From Chloroflexota bacterium (lineage in GTDB: Bacteria; Chloroflexota; Anaerolineae; Anaerolineales; Villigracilaceae): a stretch of DNA of 64,000 nucleotides. The DNA is taken from the NCBI GenBank assembly GCA_024434165.1, contig QMIW01000021.1, forward strand, positions 1 through 64,000, written 5' to 3'. Position 1 is the first letter of the stretch. Each line of letters starts with the position of its first letter. The notes under the pieces were generated by a model that saw only the letters and a program-made list of their open reading frames with translations, searched no databases and was not told where the DNA came from. Below are positions 25,220 through 34,306 of this stretch, piece after piece. Made by a program: the position numbers and the translations under genes.

Positions 25220-26443
25220 CTACTTATCCCCAACCAGCGCCTGATATTCCAAATACGCCGTCAAGCCGTTGATCCAGCGCTGCACCCCATCCACGCGGAT
25301 GGAAGGGTCTTCGCAGGAGGCGAAGACGCCGCCTTTGTAGCGCCGTTTCATTTCCCCTGTAATATCGAAGTTGCAGTCGCTGGCGGGCAGCTGCCGTGCC
25401 TGCACAAACGTAATGAACGTGCGGATTTCACGCTCGAGCCGCGCATGGTCGGCATCTGCAAGCGCAAACGCCTGGGCGAGCGCGGAAAGCGCCTCCAGTT
25501 TGGAAGCCGTTGAAATGCTGGAATTGACCGGGTTTAGCGAGCGCACCTGCCCGGCAATGACAAGATCGGCAATCTGCCTGGCATACGTGTAGTCGGCTTT
25601 CGTCAGTTCATCGAGGCGGGCAAGCATGGCAAAGGCGTAACTGTGACCGTAGTCTTCGGTCGCCGGCTGGGCAAGCAGGGAATCATTGACATCGCGCGCC
25701 TGCTCCAGCCAGAATTCGTTATCGGTCATTTCGTACAACTGCAACAGCGCGTACAAACTCTCGCCGTTGAATGTGGGGGAAACATAATCGGGGTCCACGG
25801 TCCCTTCAAAATGCGGGTCGAACGAATGATAAAAACCGCCGTCCGGGCGGCGCATGGAGACGATGAAATATCCCATATCCACGGCGGCGGCAAGCAGGTC
25901 GCGTTCCGCCAGCATCACGCTTCCCGTCGCCTGCCAGCGCTTGTAGATGGCGTCAATCATCGCCGCCGCCCCGCCCAGCGGACAAATCCCGTTGGTATAC
26001 AAACAGGCGCCCTTGAAGCGCTCCGGGTCGGTCAAGAGCATGATGAGATAATGCCCCAGCGCACGGTCGCCCGCCCGGCAGTACGATGAGTCGCCTGATA
26101 CGCGGCAGACGGTGTACAGCGAGCCGGTCCCGCCCGCCAGCCGGATATAGGAGGGTGTGGATGAACGGTCATCGGTCAGAACGTTGACTTGATACGGCAG
26201 TTCCCCGTTTGCCAGTTGCTGGCGGACGAGATAATCGCCCGCGCTGATCACCGCATTCTTAAGAGAGTTATTCCCAATAGGGATGATCGCAGGGGCATGT
26301 GCGGGCACAGCGGTTTGAGTCGGTAGAGCAATTTCAATCGTGGGTTGAACTTCCGGCGATGTTTCCTCCCCATTTCGCAGGAAAAACGCTGCAAACACCA
26401 GCGTCAGCAGACTTATCACGATAAGCACGAATCTTTTTTGCAT
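25220..26443 (-). CDS. Secreted alpha-alpha-barrel protein, glycosidase-like
   Basis: The start at 26443 gives 407 aa with an N-terminal hydrophobic segment (signal or anchor) followed by a Thr/Pro/Ala spacer. The rest is helical, with motifs of six-hairpin or prenyl-like alpha-alpha barrels (DGGFYHSFDP, PTFNGESLYALLQLYEMT, DYGHSYAFAMLARLDEL). Paired cysteines in CRVSGDSSYCRAGD and CLYTNGICPLGG suggest an exported, disulfide-bonded protein. A poly-sugar processing role is possible but unproven. It lies directly downstream of the restriction-modification gene on the same strand. Confidence 0.65.
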   Translation of the reverse strand: MQKRFVLIVISLLTLVFAAFFLRNGEETSPEVQPTIEIALPTQTAVPAHAPAIIPIGNNSLKNAVISAGDYLVRQQLANGELPYQVNVLTDDRSSTPSYIRLAGGTGSLYTVCRVSGDSSYCRAGDRALGHYLIMLLTDPERFKGACLYTNGICPLGGAAAMIDAIYKRWQATGSVMLAERDLLAAAVDMGYFIVSMRRPDGGFYHSFDPHFEGTVDPDYVSPTFNGESLYALLQLYEMTDNEFWLEQARDVNDSLLAQPATEDYGHSYAFAMLARLDELTKADYTYARQIADLVIAGQVRSLNPVNSSISTASKLEALSALAQAFALADADHARLEREIRTFITFVQARQLPASDCNFDITGEMKRRYKGGVFASCEDPSIRVDGVQRWINGLTAYLEYQALVGDK

Positions 26444-26462
26444 GGATTTCCCGCGCCGATTG

Positions 26463-28991
26463 CTATCGGGGGCCAAAGAATTTATCGCCATTGAAATGAA
26501 TCAAGTGGGAGGGCATGTCGGCAATCCAGACTTCTGTTTCCCAGGCAATCTCATTGGCAAATTTCTTGTATGCGGCAAAATTCAAAAAAGCAGTGACGTA
26601 GATCTTCCCCACCCTGCACTTTGCCAGCATCTTCTCCAATTCCAGGTGGCGTTTGGGCGAGATCGGCCCGTGCGAAGTCACAGCCTCGATCAGGAAGAGC
26701 CATTTCTTTTTTGGGTCATACAAAACGACGTCGGGGAACTTCCCATGAGCGGAAACAGGTATCCCAAGTTTTGCGAACATGGGCTCATCAAGAACCAGCG
26801 TCTTTTTCGCTGTATCGCCGAGATAGATCAATTTCGCCCCCGGCGCAAACCGCGGACCGAACTCCTCCACAATGGCGGCTTGAAGTTTATTGTGTTTGCC
26901 CGGCGACAGGCGATAGACCTTTCCCTCTGAGACCCGCAAAGGGATTTTATTTTGCTCCCTTGTTTTCTGATAGACATCCAGCAGTCGTCCCTGCCGGGTT
27001 GTGAACTCCCTGCTTTTCGACTTCCATCGGGGCGAGCCATAGGAACGAATCACGTCCAGCGCCAAATCGGACAAAACATAATTAGTCAGTCCGCTGTTGG
27101 TGGGACGGGCAGGATCGTCCACGTTGCGAACGACAAGTCCGGCCTGTTCAAACTGGTGCAGCACCTTGCGGCGAATCGTTTCCCGGCTGTTTTCCGCATA
27201 TTCACGCCCATAGCGCTCCTTGATCTCCGCCAAAATATCATGCACGCGCAAACGTTTGCCTGCCGCCTGCTTCCATTTTATGTCTTCTGAGAGCTGGGCA
27301 AGAACCAGCAGAGTCAAGGCTGAAATCTCGTTTTGCTGGGCAGATGGCAAACCGAGCGCCTCCAAAACTTCCTGTGCCTGTTCGATTTTTCCCATGGTGA
27401 TCCTGGTCTCCTGTATCATCGGAAATTCTTCGGGGAGCAGTTTCATCTGCCAGAGTGTTGAAAAAATGACGGCATCCACCTTTTCCGCGGTTGGTTCATC
27501 CATTCGCCGCACTTTTTCCCCGATCATGCAAATGGCTTCCATGGGCGGCAGCGGCAAAGCGCGTAATTCCGCCGCATTAACCTGGGTATTGCCGTTCAGA
27601 ATTCTGAAATACCGATCCACAATGGCGCTGTTCAAAACGGCGGAAAGTCCAACCGCCTCGGGAACTTGCAGGGTATCCTTCTTCTTGAAAATCACGTTCA
27701 GGTGGTTTTCAAACCCGATTTGACGGAAGTCGAATTCGCTTTCCAGAAACGGGGCTGAGATCAAACGGCGCCTGTCCTCCTTTGCGCTGAAGCGGCGCAA
27801 CAAAACATAATTGGAATTGGGCATCAGCAGGGAGGGGTCGTTTGGGGCAATTGCCTGAGGCTTGTTGAATTTTTCCAGCGGGTATTCGACTTTGTAGGGC
27901 TTGACGTTTTGCATCCAAAATAAAGGCGCAGCGCCGTTTCCGTTTCTCCCCGCCTTCAATAATGCCTTTGCCCGAAAAGGCACAACCCGCCCGGTGGAAA
28001 CCTGCAGCCCGTACCGTTCCAGCGAGCCCTCCCAGGCATCCATTGCGTCGAGAATTTGTTCATCCAAAACCCCGGTGGGAAGGCGAAAGAGCAGCGATCC
28101 CTGGCGATCATCCAAAAAATGCCGAAAGGACACCTTGCGGGAAATGATTCCATCGGTCAATGCCGTGTCGTTATTGGAAGAGGAGATGGTAATGTGTCCG
28201 GCCCAATAATGATTCGACCGGGGTGGAGACTGCTTTTCAAAGGTAAAAATTACATTCTCCTGCAGCACATCGTCATTTTTGAAAACATCGCCGCGAGATT
28301 GAAATACATGCACCGCAAGCGGATCAACCTCCCTCAGCAGATCGCGGCGGAATTCAGAAAAATACACTCCCGAACAAAAACTGCGCGGCACAATGAAGCA
28401 GGCTTTTCCCTGCGGCGCGAGCAACTTTGCAGATAAAGCCATGAACAGCGTGTAAATATTGGTGTGTCCGTTCAACGCTCCAGAAACGGCTTTTACCCGT
28501 TTGTCATCCACATTGAGTTTGAAATAAGGGGGATTGCTTAAGACAAAGGCAAACTTTGTTTTTTCCGAATTGACAGGATCGAAAAACGAAGGCTGACTTC
28601 CCGGCGCGCATGTGGTTATGAAATCCTCCTGAAACACCTGCCAATAAATTTTTATCCCGCGTTTTTTCGCTTTTCCAGCGGCAAATTCCAACACGTTGCG
28701 GCTTAGGGTGCACAATTCCCCGTCGGTTTCGTAAGCAGTGATCGAAATTTCAAGCGGGTTATTTTCCTCCATTAACCTTTCAATCACAGCGCACGCCAAA
28801 ACCCCGGAACCGATGGCCGGTTCAAGCACTGACGCGCCGGTTTGAATGGGTCCCAATTGGTTTGCCATGTAGCGCGCCACAGTCGGAGGCGTGAGAAATT
28901 GACCGTGTTCCTTCAAAACGCTCGCGCCCCGCTTTTCCAGAACACGTTTTCCCTGTTCGTATGCGTAGGAGATCAGGTCTGGAATTTGCAT
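26463..28991 (-). CDS. Fused adenine methyltransferase and BsuBI/PstI-type endonuclease
   Basis: The 842-aa protein combines two halves. The N-terminal half is a gamma-type N6-adenine methyltransferase: AdoMet motif EPAIGSG (57-63), catalytic NPPY (153-156), then a target-recognition region to about 500. The C-terminal half matches BsuBI/PstI endonucleases: a helical/winged segment (about 525-690) and a PD-(D/E)xK-like core with PD (753-754) and Glu769 in FLIEAVTSHGP. Classical BsuBI and PstI have separate M and R proteins, so this is a single-chain system. The recognition site cannot be read from sequence. No methylase or control gene is adjacent; an HAD phosphatase gene lies upstream. Confidence 0.86.
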   Translation of the reverse strand: MQIPDLISYAYEQGKRVLEKRGASVLKEHGQFLTPPTVARYMANQLGPIQTGASVLEPAIGSGVLACAVIERLMEENNPLEISITAYETDGELCTLSRNVLEFAAGKAKKRGIKIYWQVFQEDFITTCAPGSQPSFFDPVNSEKTKFAFVLSNPPYFKLNVDDKRVKAVSGALNGHTNIYTLFMALSAKLLAPQGKACFIVPRSFCSGVYFSEFRRDLLREVDPLAVHVFQSRGDVFKNDDVLQENVIFTFEKQSPPRSNHYWAGHITISSSNNDTALTDGIISRKVSFRHFLDDRQGSLLFRLPTGVLDEQILDAMDAWEGSLERYGLQVSTGRVVPFRAKALLKAGRNGNGAAPLFWMQNVKPYKVEYPLEKFNKPQAIAPNDPSLLMPNSNYVLLRRFSAKEDRRRLISAPFLESEFDFRQIGFENHLNVIFKKKDTLQVPEAVGLSAVLNSAIVDRYFRILNGNTQVNAAELRALPLPPMEAICMIGEKVRRMDEPTAEKVDAVIFSTLWQMKLLPEEFPMIQETRITMGKIEQAQEVLEALGLPSAQQNEISALTLLVLAQLSEDIKWKQAAGKRLRVHDILAEIKERYGREYAENSRETIRRKVLHQFEQAGLVVRNVDDPARPTNSGLTNYVLSDLALDVIRSYGSPRWKSKSREFTTRQGRLLDVYQKTREQNKIPLRVSEGKVYRLSPGKHNKLQAAIVEEFGPRFAPGAKLIYLGDTAKKTLVLDEPMFAKLGIPVSAHGKFPDVVLYDPKKKWLFLIEAVTSHGPISPKRHLELEKMLAKCRVGKIYVTAFLNFAAYKKFANEIAWETEVWIADMPSHLIHFNGDKFFGPR

Positions 28992-29033
28992 TGCAGGAAT
29001 TATACCGCCCCCGTCATCCGCCCAATCACAGCG

Positions 29034-29702
29034 TCAACGAATTTGGAGAATACTCATCAAATCCCGCAGGGATAATTCCGCCAGCGACGAAACCGTCATA
29101 TCGCCGGAGGCGTTCATCTTCGCAGTGAGCGGATTGGGAACCCAAACCACAAAGATACCCGCCCGTTTTGCCGCCAGCACCCCGTTGGGCGAATCCTCGA
29201 AAACCACCGCCTCGGAATTCCCGACCTGCAGTTTCTCCAACGCCTTCAGGAAAATATCGGGGTGGGGTTTTGTCCTGCCGGGCGGCACGTCGTCCTGGCA
29301 GACGATGTGGTCGAACCAATGGAAGATGCCAAGCCGTTGAGCGTGCGCATCCACCCAGGAGTGCGGGGAACTGGAGCCGATTGCCACTTTGAGCCCCTGC
29401 GCCTTCGCCGCATGGATCATCTCCTTCACGCCGGGCATCACCGGGCTGGCGTGGATGAGCGCATCCGCCTCCTTCCGGTAGCGAAGCCTCGAGGAAACAG
29501 GATCCAGCCGTCCCTGGGAAAGATGCGCAAGGTGCTCGGCGGCGTCGAAGGTCGAGATGCCGTATCCGCCGATGGTCTTTTCCCATTCATGCACGGGCAG
29601 TTCAAACCCGTGATCGCGGTAGATGGACTGCCAAACCAAAACTTCGGGCGTCTCGGTATCGAGAATCAGCCCGTCGAAATCGAATATCAACGCTCTAAGC
29701 AT
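29034..29702 (-). CDS. HAD-superfamily phosphatase/phosphomutase
   Basis: The 222-aa protein has HAD motif I DFDGLILDTE (8-17, nucleophile Asp8), motif II GSSSPHSW, motif III KPHPDIF and motif IV EDSPNG, with a helical cap. This is the beta-phosphoglucomutase/phosphoglycolate phosphatase subgroup; the exact substrate is not predictable. It is followed without a gap by no gene on its 3' side and preceded by a 108-aa hypothetical gene whose stop touches it. Confidence 0.9.
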   Translation of the reverse strand: MLRALIFDFDGLILDTETPEVLVWQSIYRDHGFELPVHEWEKTIGGYGISTFDAAEHLAHLSQGRLDPVSSRLRYRKEADALIHASPVMPGVKEMIHAAKAQGLKVAIGSSSPHSWVDAHAQRLGIFHWFDHIVCQDDVPPGRTKPHPDIFLKALEKLQVGNSEAVVFEDSPNGVLAAKRAGIFVVWVPNPLTAKMNASGDMTVSSLAELSLRDLMSILQIR

Positions 29703-30029
29703 TTAAGGAAACCGCCTTACAAAGTCCGAAATTGCTTCCCATATCTTCAGGTCGCTTACGCCTTCCTTGTTGATGATCTCCATCATTTCGTGAACGGCTT
29801 TTCTCATCGTTCGGTATTCGCGCTGGGCGTCGGCATCCGAATTGAAGAAGCGCGTGTGGTCGAACCAGCCGTATACGTTCAGCGAAACCGAAATGTATCC
29901 GTTGCCGCGTTTGAACGTGATGCGCGCGCCGCCCTCGTGTTCCTCGTCGTACAAAATCTTTCCGCCCTCGGGGCTCACCGTGCCAATGCTCTGCCCGTGA
30001 TTGAATGAAGTCCAGCTACTCATCAACAT
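29703..30029 (-). CDS. Conserved hypothetical protein, about 108 aa
   Basis: The small acidic protein has beta-strand-like N-terminal half (GGARITFKRGNGYISVSLNVYGW) and a helical C-terminal half (EYRTMRKAVHEMMEII). No family is recognised. Its stop is adjacent to the HAD start, and its N-terminus overlaps the GNAT-like gene by 8-14 bases depending on whether ATG at 30029 or 30023 is used, so the three genes look co-transcribed. Confidence 0.65.
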   Translation of the reverse strand: MLMSSWTSFNHGQSIGTVSPEGGKILYDEEHEGGARITFKRGNGYISVSLNVYGWFDHTRFFNSDADAQREYRTMRKAVHEMMEIINKEGVSDLKIWEAISDFVRRFP

Positions 30030-30933
30030 CTATTCTACTCATTTGGGTCGGTTGGACGCCCGCTCTTGCAGGGATCACGCGCGCGGGCTGTTCGTCCTTC
30101 ACCAGCCGCGCCAGATGTTTCACCATCACCGCCTGCCGCGCCGAAGCCTTTGCGCCCAGGTCGGCAAGCGCCGGTTCCAGCCATGCCTGGTACGAACGAA
30201 CATTCAGATACACGGGACGCCTGTTGCGGTCCGGCAGGCTGGCAACCAGCGAAACGATCTTCCCGCTCACGTCGCTTTCGTCGGGGAGCATCAGCGGAGT
30301 CAACATGATGCCGTACACGCCGTGCGTGACGTTCGCAAAACAGCGCGCCTCCGTATGGATGTATCCCTGCGGGCGCTTTGGAGCCGGTTCGACGGGATGG
30401 AGCAGCTGCGGCACGATCTGATAATGCAGACTCTGCGCCGCCGGCAGGTCTGCGGAATGGATGCGCCTCCAACCGGACCCTGTGCCTGCTTCTGTTTTCT
30501 CGAGCAGACTCACATCCCACACCCTTTGCCACGCATAGACGGAGAAACCCGCCATGCGCAGCGCCGGGAAGACGTTGCTAGTCTCTTCCACTTCGGCGAT
30601 CACGTGCGCGGCTTGCCAGGTTCCCGCCTGCGCGGCGAGATGTTCGATCAGGGCGGGCAGGTGCGGGCTGTTCAAATTGGACGACGGCGCAAGGTAAAGC
30701 AATTTTGCAAACGTTTCCCCGCGCGTGTGGATGACTCCGCCAAGGATGGGACTGCCATCTGTATTGCGAATCGCCGCATACAAATGACGCGCCGGGTTGA
30801 TGTACGCCAGCAGCCCCATTGCGCCCAGTGGATGACCGCGCGTCAACGCCCGCGCGCTGTCGAGAGTCAATATATCGTTTCGATAACGGGCGATGGTGGG
30901 GAGGTCGAGCAGGTCGAGAGGACGAATGGTCAT
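30016..30933 (-). CDS. GNAT-like acetyltransferase (tentative)
   Basis: The 305-aa protein opens with MTIRPLDLLDLPTIARYR, a typical GNAT N-terminus, and has a second region (about 150-280) that could be another GNAT-like half, including PVYLNVRSYQAWLEPALADLGAK. A tandem GNAT fold is suggested but the acetyl-CoA loop is not clear. It heads the small minus-strand group with the 108-aa and HAD genes. Confidence 0.55.
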   Translation of the reverse strand: MTIRPLDLLDLPTIARYRNDILTLDSARALTRGHPLGAMGLLAYINPARHLYAAIRNTDGSPILGGVIHTRGETFAKLLYLAPSSNLNSPHLPALIEHLAAQAGTWQAAHVIAEVEETSNVFPALRMAGFSVYAWQRVWDVSLLEKTEAGTGSGWRRIHSADLPAAQSLHYQIVPQLLHPVEPAPKRPQGYIHTEARCFANVTHGVYGIMLTPLMLPDESDVSGKIVSLVASLPDRNRRPVYLNVRSYQAWLEPALADLGAKASARQAVMVKHLARLVKDEQPARVIPARAGVQPTQMSRIDVDE

Positions 30934-30944
30934 TGGATGTTTAT

Positions 30945-31032
30945 GTCATTGCGAGGGTGGTCTTCCCGAAGCAATCCCCTGTGATGAGGAAGCTGCTTCG
31001 TCACGGCGCTTTGCGCCGCTCCTCGCAACGAC
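30945..31032. repeat. Dispersed GTCATTGCGA intergenic repeat, copy 1
   Basis: Ends GTCATTGCGAGG and CCTCGCAACGAC are near-complementary. The interior shares CCGAAGCAATCCCC with the copy at 41922-42003. It fills the space between the GNAT-like gene and pdxT. Confidence 0.8.
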
Positions 31033-31040
31033 AGTTAATG

Positions 31041-31619
31041 CTAACTCGCCAGCGAAATAAAATACTCGTGGAAGCGCGTGTCGTTTGTCAGCTCGGGGTG
31101 GAACGAAGTTGCCAACAGGTGTCCTTCCTGCGCGGCGACGATGCGTCCGTCTTCCAGTGCGCTCAATACTTTTGCGTTTCCGCCCACCGATTCGATGATC
31201 GGCGCGCGGATGAAAACGGCATGATATGGATGCTCCGTGCCGGTGGCTTTGAAGAGCTCGTCAATCTCCAGGTCGGTCTCGAAGGAATCAACCTGCCGCC
31301 CAAACGCATTCCGCCGCACCTTGATGTTCATCAGACCCAGCAGGGGTTGGTCGCGTCCGATATCGTTGGAGAGGAAGATCGCGCCGGCGCACGTCCCCCA
31401 AACGGCGTGAGTTCGTCCGAACTCGCGCAGCGGCTCCATCAGGTTGTATGCCATTGCCAGTTTGCCAATCGTCGTGGATTCGCCGCCGGGGATGATGAGA
31501 CCATCCAGTCCTTTCAACTGTTCGGGCAAACGTACTTCCGCTGTCTCCACGCCGATTTTTTTCAGCATGGAAATATGTTCTGAAAAGTCGCCCTGCAGGG
31601 CGAGGACACCGATCTTCAT
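31041..31619 (-). CDS. pdxT: Pyridoxal 5'-phosphate synthase, glutaminase subunit
   Basis: The 192-aa glutamine amidotransferase supplies ammonia to PdxS for vitamin B6 synthesis. Catalytic Cys77 lies in WGTCAGAI, the GGES motif is at 45-48, and the His/Glu pair is in SFHPEL near the end. pdxS is 100 bp upstream on the same strand, separated by a repeat rather than tightly coupled. Confidence 0.97.
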   Translation of the reverse strand: MKIGVLALQGDFSEHISMLKKIGVETAEVRLPEQLKGLDGLIIPGGESTTIGKLAMAYNLMEPLREFGRTHAVWGTCAGAIFLSNDIGRDQPLLGLMNIKVRRNAFGRQVDSFETDLEIDELFKATGTEHPYHAVFIRAPIIESVGGNAKVLSALEDGRIVAAQEGHLLATSFHPELTNDTRFHEYFISLAS

Positions 31620-31645
31620 ACTGTATAACCGTGGAAATAGTGATC

Positions 31646-31715
31646 AGTTATCAGTAATCAGTCATCCGTGTCGCTCCATCAACTGCTGATCACTGAATAC
31701 TGGTTACTGATAACT
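31646..31715. repeat. Inverted repeat between pdxS and pdxT
   Basis: AGTTATCAGTAA (31646-31657) and TTACTGATAACT (31704-31715) are exact complements. The unit family (ATCAGTTATCAG...) is common intergenic filler. It splits the pdxS-pdxT pair. Confidence 0.75.
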
Positions 31716-31720
31716 GGCTT

Positions 31721-32608
31721 TCACCAACCGCGCCCTGCGATCTTTTCCGCTTCGGGCATCTGCGAGACGTTGCGTCCCACCATCGCTTCGCCGAGGTTCT
31801 TGCTCACCTCCGCGAGGATGGAGGCATCCTGGTAATGCGTCACCGCTTTGACGATGGCTTGCGCGCGCCGGGCGGGGTCGCCGCTCTTGAAAATACCCGA
31901 TCCAACGAACACGCCGTCCACGCCAAGCTGCATCATCAACGCCGCATCCGCCGGGGTCGCCACGCCACCCGCCGCAAAGTTCACCACCGGCAGGCGTCCG
32001 AGTTCCTTCGTTTCCTTCACCAGTTCATAGGGCGCGCCGTTGTTCTTGGCAAAGGCCATCAACTCTTCATCGCTCATCGTCGTCAACTGGCGGATCGCGC
32101 CGATCACGGTGCGGGCATGACGCACGGCTTCCACTACGTCGCCCGTCCCCGCTTCGCCCTTGGTGCGAATCATCGCTGCGCCTTCGCCAATGCGCCGCAG
32201 CGCCTCACCTAAGTTACGGCAACCACACACAAATGGCACTTTGAAGTTGTGCTTCAAAATGTGATGTTCTTCATCCGCCGGTGTCAGCACCTCGGACTCG
32301 TCAATGTAGTCCACACCAATCGCTTCGAGAATTTGCGCTTCCACAAAGTGACCGATGCGGCACTTCGCCATTACAGGAATCGTCACCGCATCCATGATCT
32401 TCAGGATCATATCGGGGTCGGACATGCGCGCCACACCGCCGTTCGCGCGGATGTCGGCAGGCACACGCTCCAATGCCATCACGGCGCAGGCGCCTGCGTC
32501 TTCCGCAATTCTGGCTTGCTCGGCGTTCACCACATCCATGATGACGCCGCCTTTCAACATTTGCGCTAAACCTTTTTTCTCAGTCCAGGTACCGGTCTTT
32601 GCTTCCAT
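31721..32608 (-). CDS. pdxS: Pyridoxal 5'-phosphate synthase, synthase subunit
   Basis: The 295-aa TIM-barrel enzyme makes PLP from ribose 5-phosphate, glyceraldehyde 3-phosphate and ammonia. Lys82 in [10 protein letters not shown] is the Schiff-base lysine; Asp25 in GVIMDVV and the phosphate loop KGEAGTGDV are present. Length is typical. It lies upstream of pdxT. Confidence 0.98.
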   Translation of the reverse strand: MEAKTGTWTEKKGLAQMLKGGVIMDVVNAEQARIAEDAGACAVMALERVPADIRANGGVARMSDPDMILKIMDAVTIPVMAKCRIGHFVEAQILEAIGVDYIDESEVLTPADEEHHILKHNFKVPFVCGCRNLGEALRRIGEGAAMIRTKGEAGTGDVVEAVRHARTVIGAIRQLTTMSDEELMAFAKNNGAPYELVKETKELGRLPVVNFAAGGVATPADAALMMQLGVDGVFVGSGIFKSGDPARRAQAIVKAVTHYQDASILAEVSKNLGEAMVGRNVSQMPEAEKIAGRGW

Positions 32609-32763
32609 ATTTTATTTACTCCTTTATTGATCGCAAACACATTCTACCATGTGGACTATTTGCAAATCATAAGAAGACCATAAACGCGCTGCGCCTCATC
32701 CCGGACCTGGAACCGGTCCGGCGCTGCGGGCAGAATCCACTCTGGAGGAGGGTGCGTGCCTGC

Positions 32764-32816
32764 TTGACAAATCCGGCTTGTATGCTACAATGTATACAAT
32801 GATACAATTAGTACAA
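32764..32816 (+). promoter_or_regulatory. GntR-gene promoter with ACAAT repeats
   Basis: TTGACA (32764-32769), 16-bp spacer, and TACAAT (32786-32791) preceded by TG form a strong sigma-70-type promoter. Over and after the -10, ACAAT recurs four times at roughly 9-10 bp intervals, with ATACAATGATACAAT as the clearest unit. These are good candidates for the autoregulatory operator of the GntR/YtrA repressor that starts at 32830. Confidence 0.75.
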
Positions 32817-32829
32817 TCAAAGTGAAACC

Positions 32830-33249
32830 ATGGCTGAACAGAAACTGACCCTGCAACTCGATTTTCATTCCGGCTTGCCCATTTACACCCAAATCGTCAA
32901 CCAGATTCAAAGCCAGCTGGCGAACGGCATTCTTAAACCCGGCAGCCAACTGCCCACCGTGCGCGCGCTGGCATCGGAGTTGAGAGTGAACTTCAACACG
33001 GTGGCGCGCGCTTATCGCATGTTGGATGAAGCACGAATCATTTCCACGCAACAGGGACGCGGCACATTCATCACCGAAATCCCGCCGCCGGAAGTGACCG
33101 AAAAACTGCGGAGCGAATCCCTGCTCGCATTGACCGATCGTTTCATTGGCGAAGCGCTGCGGCTGGGCTTTTCCAGGCGGGAAGTGGGCCAGATGGTCAG
33201 AGACAGGCTGAAAGTCAAGAAAGAAGCGAATGACGAAGATGAAGAATGA
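32830..33249 (+). CDS. GntR-family repressor, YtrA type
   Basis: The 139-aa protein has a GntR winged HTH (residues 11-80: GLPIYTQIVNQIQ, SQLPTVRALASELRV, NFNTVARAYRML) and a short helical tail, the size of the YtrA subfamily that usually represses its own operon with transport or membrane-stress genes. It is followed by SPFH, SdpI-like and DUF4177 genes, which are likely its regulon. ACAAT repeats overlap its promoter. Confidence 0.92.
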   Translation: MAEQKLTLQLDFHSGLPIYTQIVNQIQSQLANGILKPGSQLPTVRALASELRVNFNTVARAYRMLDEARIISTQQGRGTFITEIPPPEVTEKLRSESLLALTDRFIGEALRLGFSRREVGQMVRDRLKVKKEANDEDEE

Positions 33250-33271
33250 TTTCGAAGAAGGAGAATTTCAA

Positions 33272-34207
33272 ATGAATCCAAAATTTCTTAAGACCATGAT
33301 CCAAAGCAAGAAGAATGATCAGCGTATTCCGCCCATTGCAGGGTTTGTATTCGGCATCATTCTGATTGGCGCCATCAAAGCAGCGCTGTTGTTGGAAGCC
33401 GTGAACGTGTCCGACTGGGTAATCGGCGGGACTGTGCTTGCGCTGAGCGGTATCGCCACATATTTTTTATTTGCGATCAAAGTGGCTTCTCAATGGGAAA
33501 AAGCGATCGTGCTGCGGCTGGGTAAGTTCCGGGGCTTGAAGGGACCGGGCTTGTTCTGGATCATTCCCATCGTGGATACCGTGCCGATGTGGATTGATCA
33601 TCGGGTGATGGTCACGCCGTTCGCCGCGCAGAAAACATTGACGAAGGATACCGTGCCTGTAGATGTGGATGCCGTGCTGTTCTGGGTTGTGTGGGACGCC
33701 GAGAAAGCCGCGCTGGAAGTGGAAGATTATCGCGCCGCGGTGGACTGGGCGGCACAGACCGCCTTGCGCGACATCATCGGCAAGAAGATGCTGGCGGATA
33801 TCCTCGTCGGGCGCAGCGCGATTGACAAGGAGTTGCAGGCGGTGATTGACGAGCGCACCACGCCCTGGGGTGTCACCGTGCAATCGGTCGAAATCCGTGA
33901 CATCGTCATCCCGCAGGATTTGGAGGATGCCATGTCCCGCCAGGCGCAGGCAGAGCGCGAACGTCAGGCGCGCGTGATTTTGGGCGAATCCGAAAAGCAG
34001 ATTGCGGCTTCGTTTGCCGAGGCTTCGCAGGCGTACATCAGCAATCCCACCGCTTTGCACCTGCGCGCGATGAACATGCTCTTTGAAGGCTTGAAGGAAA
34101 AGGGCGCGCTGGTCATCGTGCCATCCTCTGCGATTGATACGATGAACCTCGGCGGGTTGAGCGGCATGGTGTCGCTGGCGCAGGTGAATGCGCCGAAGGA
34201 AAAATAA
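33272..34207 (+). CDS. SPFH/stomatin-family membrane protein
   Basis: The start at 33272 has AAGAAGGAGAA upstream and gives 311 aa. Two N-terminal hydrophobic helices (about 20-75) are followed by an SPFH domain (about 80-245: KAIVLRLGKFRGLKGPGLFWIIP, RVMVTPFAAQKTLTKD) and a coiled-coil C-terminus (MSRQAQAERERQAR). It is a slipin-type membrane scaffold that forms oligomers in lipid microdomains. It lies in the GntR-led group, so a role in membrane stress is plausible. Confidence 0.92.
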   Translation: MNPKFLKTMIQSKKNDQRIPPIAGFVFGIILIGAIKAALLLEAVNVSDWVIGGTVLALSGIATYFLFAIKVASQWEKAIVLRLGKFRGLKGPGLFWIIPIVDTVPMWIDHRVMVTPFAAQKTLTKDTVPVDVDAVLFWVVWDAEKAALEVEDYRAAVDWAAQTALRDIIGKKMLADILVGRSAIDKELQAVIDERTTPWGVTVQSVEIRDIVIPQDLEDAMSRQAQAERERQARVILGESEKQIAASFAEASQAYISNPTALHLRAMNMLFEGLKEKGALVIVPSSAIDTMNLGGLSGMVSLAQVNAPKEK

Positions 34208-34244
34208 ATGGAGGGGTGATCCTCGGGTTGCCCCATAACCATGC

Positions 34245-34260
34245 CGTTTCACGTGAAACG
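34245..34260. other. parS-like site 1
   Basis: A perfect 16-bp palindrome CGTTTCACGTGAAACG. The widely conserved ParB-binding consensus is TGTTTCACGTGAAACA; the central 14 bases match exactly. It lies between the SPFH and SdpI-like genes. Confidence 0.82.
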
Positions 34261-34306
34261 TGGCGCAGGACGCTATCTTGCGCCACCAAAATGAAAAGGA
34301 AAAAGA

